Of a stretch of 64,000 bases of DNA, positions 61,589 to 64,000 are shown in pieces. The notes under the pieces were generated by a model. That model saw nothing but the letters and a program-made list of their open reading frames with translations. It was not told the DNA's origin and did no database searches. The stretch comes from Rhodocytophaga aerolata (GTDB lineage: Bacteria > Bacteroidota > Bacteroidia > Cytophagales > 172606-1), in assembly GCF_030503435.1 (NCBI RefSeq), contig NZ_JAUKPO010000024.1:43440-107439 (forward strand). Direction: 5' to 3'. Position numbers and translations under genes: made by a program. Position 1 is the stretch's first letter. Every line of letters begins with the position of its first letter.

Positions 61589-62938
61589 TTATTGTACAGC
61601 TACAACTTCATTTGTTACGTTGGTTCCAGAGTATGCAGCCATGCCATGCTCGAATACATCAAGGCCTTCTACTTCCTCTTGCTTGGTTACCCGAACACCC
61701 ATAGTTTTATTGATGGCATAGAAAATACCGAATGCACATACAAACGAGGCAGCACCAGCAGCACCTACACCAATCAACTGGTTGATGAACTGCGATACAC
61801 CAGCTTTTGCACCAAACAAGCCAACTGCTAACGTACCGAATACACCACATACCAGGTGAACAGATAAGGCACCTACCGGATCGTCAATTTTAGCTTTGTC
61901 GAACATAACCACAGCAAAAACAACCAGCATACCAGAGATTAGGCCAATTACCACCGAGTCCAGAACACCCATTTGATCGGCACCCGCTGTAATGCCTACC
62001 AGGCCACCTAATACACCATTGAGTACCATACTCAGGTCATGCTTTTTGAAGATAAAGAATGAAGTAAGCATGGCACCGATAGCACCGGCAGAAGCAGCTA
62101 ACGAAGTGGTTACCAATACTAAGGAAGTTAATCCTGGGTCAGCAGAGAGAACAGATCCGCCATTGAATCCGAACCAGCCTAACCATAAAATAAATACACC
62201 TAATACGGCCAAAGGCATGCTGTGACCAGGAATCGGATTAATTTTGCCATCTATGTACTTGCCTACTCTTGGGCCTAATACTAATATACCGGCTAAAGCT
62301 CCCCATCCGCCTACAGAGTGTACCAAGGTAGAACCGGCAAAATCATAGAATCCGATGGTGTTTAACCAGCCATATCCCCATTTCCAGCTACCAATAATCG
62401 GATACACCAGGCTTACATATACTAAAGTAAACACCACATAAGCTTCCAGTTTAATTCTTTCTGCTACTGCACCAGATACAATGGTAGCACAGGTAGCTGC
62501 AAACATGCCCTGGAATAAGAAATCTGTCCAGAAAGTATACCCAGGATTATACTCGCTGGTAGTTCCGTTTTCCGGCAGGCTTAGCCCAAAGCCTGAAAAA
62601 CCAAAGACATCCATGGATACACCATTTTCAAAGCCTGGGTACATAAGGCCAAATCCTACAAATGCATAGGTGAGTAAGCCGATGGCAGGAGTAATTGTAT
62701 TTTTAAAAAGGACGTTTACCGTATTTTTAGATCTAGTTAAGCCGGATTCCAGGGAAGCGAAACCCAGGTGCATGATAAATACAAGGGCTGTGGCTACCAT
62801 CATCCATACGTTATTTACAGTAAATAACGTAACAGCAGCAGTGTTAACAGTTTCGGTTACAGCAGCAGAGGTTTCCTGATAAGCTGCTGCCACCACTTGG
62901 GGTGCAGCTTGCAAGACTTGAATTACCAGATTGTCCAT
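61589..62938 (-). CDS. amt: Ammonium transporter (first copy, glnK-linked)
   Basis: A 449-residue Amt-family channel. A long N-terminal segment rich in Ala/Thr/Val precedes the first core helix (NNVWMMVATALVFIMHLGFA). Pore residues are conserved: FYDFAGSTLVHSVGGW for the first His and GALSVHLVCGVFGTL for the second, with SWKWGYGWL near the expected Trp. The C-terminal tail EGLDVFEHG fits the GlnK-binding motif. glnK is 81 bp upstream with no terminator between, so the two are co-transcribed from the promoter at 63376-63406. Confidence 0.95.
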   Translation of the reverse strand: MDNLVIQVLQAAPQVVAAAYQETSAAVTETVNTAAVTLFTVNNVWMMVATALVFIMHLGFASLESGLTRSKNTVNVLFKNTITPAIGLLTYAFVGFGLMYPGFENGVSMDVFGFSGFGLSLPENGTTSEYNPGYTFWTDFLFQGMFAATCATIVSGAVAERIKLEAYVVFTLVYVSLVYPIIGSWKWGYGWLNTIGFYDFAGSTLVHSVGGWGALAGILVLGPRVGKYIDGKINPIPGHSMPLAVLGVFILWLGWFGFNGGSVLSADPGLTSLVLVTTSLAASAGAIGAMLTSFFIFKKHDLSMVLNGVLGGLVGITAGADQMGVLDSVVIGLISGMLVVFAVVMFDKAKIDDPVGALSVHLVCGVFGTLAVGLFGAKAGVSQFINQLIGVGAAGAASFVCAFGIFYAINKTMGVRVTKQEEVEGLDVFEHGMAAYSGTNVTNEVVAVQ

Positions 62939-63019
62939 AGAAAATGTGGAGTAAAGATTTAGGTTGAATAATTGTGCTTGGGTTATAAATTGACTTGTGT
63001 TTTTGTAAGGATGGGGAGA

Positions 63020-63355
63020 TTATAAGGCGGCTTTTCCTACCTCACCGGAGCGGATACGGATTACTTTTTCTACATCATAGATAAAAATTTTGCCGTCGCC
63101 AATCTCACCGGTTTTAGCTGCCTTAAGAATACATTCTACTACCTGATCTACTTTTTCTTCCGGAACTACAATGTCCATCATAATTCTGGGGATAGATCCC
63201 ATATCATAATGGGCTCCTCTGTAAAAAACTTCTGACTTCTGTTTGCCAACTCCTTTCACCTCCATATAGGTAAAATAATCGACTCCGATGTTGTGAAGGG
63301 CGTCTTGCACTTCGTCAAACTTGGAAGATCTAATGGTAGCTTCTATTTTCTTCAT
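63020..63355 (-). CDS. glnK: PII family nitrogen regulatory protein
   Basis: A 111-residue PII protein, trimeric, that senses ATP/ADP and 2-oxoglutarate and regulates Amt. The start at ATG 63355 is supported by a consensus promoter placing the transcript start about 16 nt upstream. It begins KKIEATIRSSKFDEVQDAL. The T-loop, KQKSEVFYRGAHYDMGSIPR, has one residue fewer than E. coli GlnB and keeps Tyr50 (equivalent to uridylylated Tyr51), so uridylylation by a GlnD-like enzyme is possible. The B- and C-loops (TGEIGDGKIF, IRIRSGE) are standard. amt follows in the same operon. Confidence 0.95.
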   Translation of the reverse strand: MKKIEATIRSSKFDEVQDALHNIGVDYFTYMEVKGVGKQKSEVFYRGAHYDMGSIPRIMMDIVVPEEKVDQVVECILKAAKTGEIGDGKIFIYDVEKVIRIRSGEVGKAAL

Positions 63356-63375
63356 AAGTAGCGTATTGATTGTAA

Positions 63376-63406
63376 CAAAAGTATATAAAAAAATATTAAA
63401 ACCAAA
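63376..63406 (-). promoter_or_regulatory. Bacteroidota -33/-7 promoter of the glnK-amt operon
   Basis: On the minus strand: TTTG (63403-63406), exactly 19 nt, then TACTTTTG (63376-63383). Both elements match the consensus (TTTG and TAnnTTTG) perfectly, and the spacing is the consensus value. The leader to the ATG at 63355 would be about 16 nt. Confidence 0.75.
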
Positions 63407-63904
63407 TGTTGTATGGCAGAAATTTACAGGTGTTTTTATAAAATTCTTCATTATTTGGGAAAAGTGCAATAAAATATTAGGGGTATTACAGAAAATACTG
63501 ATGAAAAATGAAATTTTACTTAAAAATTGAAGGGCTTATGGAAAAAGTAATTTTTTTCTGATATAAAATTTTAACAACATTTAATTGTGTTATTTCAATA
63601 AATAGCTATGTTTTTCATTCTATCTATGTACTTGCTATGGGCTATAGGTTAATGATTTAATAAATAAATTCATTGATAATCAATAAGTTATATATCCGTG
63701 ACAACTCTTTGTAAACATAACCCAAGGCTTATACATAAACGGGCAAAGTAAAATGAGAGGAAAAATGAAAAACTAATGTGTTTTTTGAAAAACGGGTTAA
63801 AATTTTAGGGTGTTATTCTAAAAAGTTAAAATTAGGAGGGCATTAGTAAAAAAATGGAGAGCCATATAGCAAAAAAAATATTTTCATGAAGGATATATAT
63901 AAAT

Positions 63905-63938
63905 AAAAAAGACTGCTATATGAGTAGCAGTCTTTTTT
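63905..63938. terminator. Terminator near the right edge
   Basis: Perfect 14-bp stem AAAAAAGACTGCTA/TAGCAGTCTTTTTT (63905-63918 with 63925-63938), 6-nt loop, T-rich on both strands. It most likely ends a minus-strand transcript coming from beyond the window. Confidence 0.85.
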
Positions 63939-64000
63939 ACTATACTTTAACGTGAACTATGGATTAGTAAAAGCATAAAGGGCTCAAAATGAATTAGCTT

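Larger units (their letters stand above)
63356..64000. other. AT-rich region upstream of glnK
   Basis: Holds the glnK promoter (63376-63406) and a perfect terminator-like hairpin at 63905-63938. No gene is seen in the first 550 bp. The last 60 bp have a minus-strand frame ending in a TAA, but no reliable coding signal, so they may be the 3' end of a gene outside the window. Confidence 0.5.

Noticed and set aside
1..64000. CRISPR arrays, insertion sequences, phage genes, toxin-antitoxin pairs or known defence systems
   Set aside because: I found no regular repeat-spacer arrays, transposase, integrase or defence-like gene clusters in any frame.
63940..64000. Possible 3' end of a minus-strand gene at the right edge
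   Set aside because: The remaining 60 bp give only short frames, and none can be identified.

Overview
The window is a Bacteroidota chromosome segment, most likely from the Cytophagales. The evidence is a SusC/SusD outer-membrane pair, many lipoproteins of Bacteroidota-specific families (DUF4394, DUF4468 and DUF6340 types), a Bacteroidota-type -33/-7 promoter (TTTG, 19 bp, TAnnTTTG) before glnK, weak Shine-Dalgarno sequences, and AT-rich intergenic DNA full of hairpin terminators. I see no rRNA, tRNA, CRISPR array, phage or insertion sequence. The genus cannot be fixed from this sequence alone.

Layout. 1-9.9 kb: the 3' end of a flavin amine oxidase gene, then a SusC receptor, a SusD-like lipoprotein, a third lipoprotein, and two tandem HisC-like PLP aminotransferases with twin-arginine leaders. 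The two aminotransferase genes share a tract that looks like recent gene conversion. 10-24.3 kb: mostly single genes: a CpsB-type PHP phosphatase, a second amine oxidase, a YdcF protein, a cryptic kinase-like protein, an aldo/keto reductase, a YfiT/DinB protein, PaiB, a group II decarboxylase, an MBL hydrolase, a Tat-type sugar isomerase, a two-gene membrane/helical operon, an eIF1-like factor and an LEA-like lipoprotein. 24.4-35.2 kb: a Tat-type Gfo/Idh oxidoreductase, a sugar porter, a 1157-residue PAS-array histidine kinase with an ethylene-receptor-like membrane domain, an M61 peptidase and an OmpA/TSP3 protein. 35.2-41.5 kb: a heavy-metal efflux operon whose RND pump is fused to its TolC-like partner. 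41.8-44.8 kb: an AraC regulator followed by four small co-directional genes (two NTF2-like proteins, a lipoprotein, a DinB protein). 44.8-58.1 kb: an aldehyde dehydrogenase, an MpaB-type oxygenase, DUF6340 and Dabb proteins, an alkaline-phosphatase-superfamily enzyme, a YfcE-type phosphoesterase, a propeller-amidohydrolase, a duplicated DUF4394 lipoprotein and a DUF4468 protein. 58.4-63.4 kb: a nitrogen island on the minus strand, glnK - amt - porin - amt.

Functional reading. The SusC/D locus has no glycoside hydrolase but is flanked by enzymes that act on amino or amine substrates, so a nitrogenous nutrient is a reasonable guess. The efflux operon looks complete for tripartite metal export. 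The glnK island links outer-membrane entry, inner-membrane ammonium transport and nitrogen sensing. The most unusual items are the CusA-TolC fusion with an apparent internal signal peptide, the ethylene-receptor-like kinase, the exported aminotransferase pair next to SusCD, and the kinase-like orphan protein at 13.6-14.6 kb.
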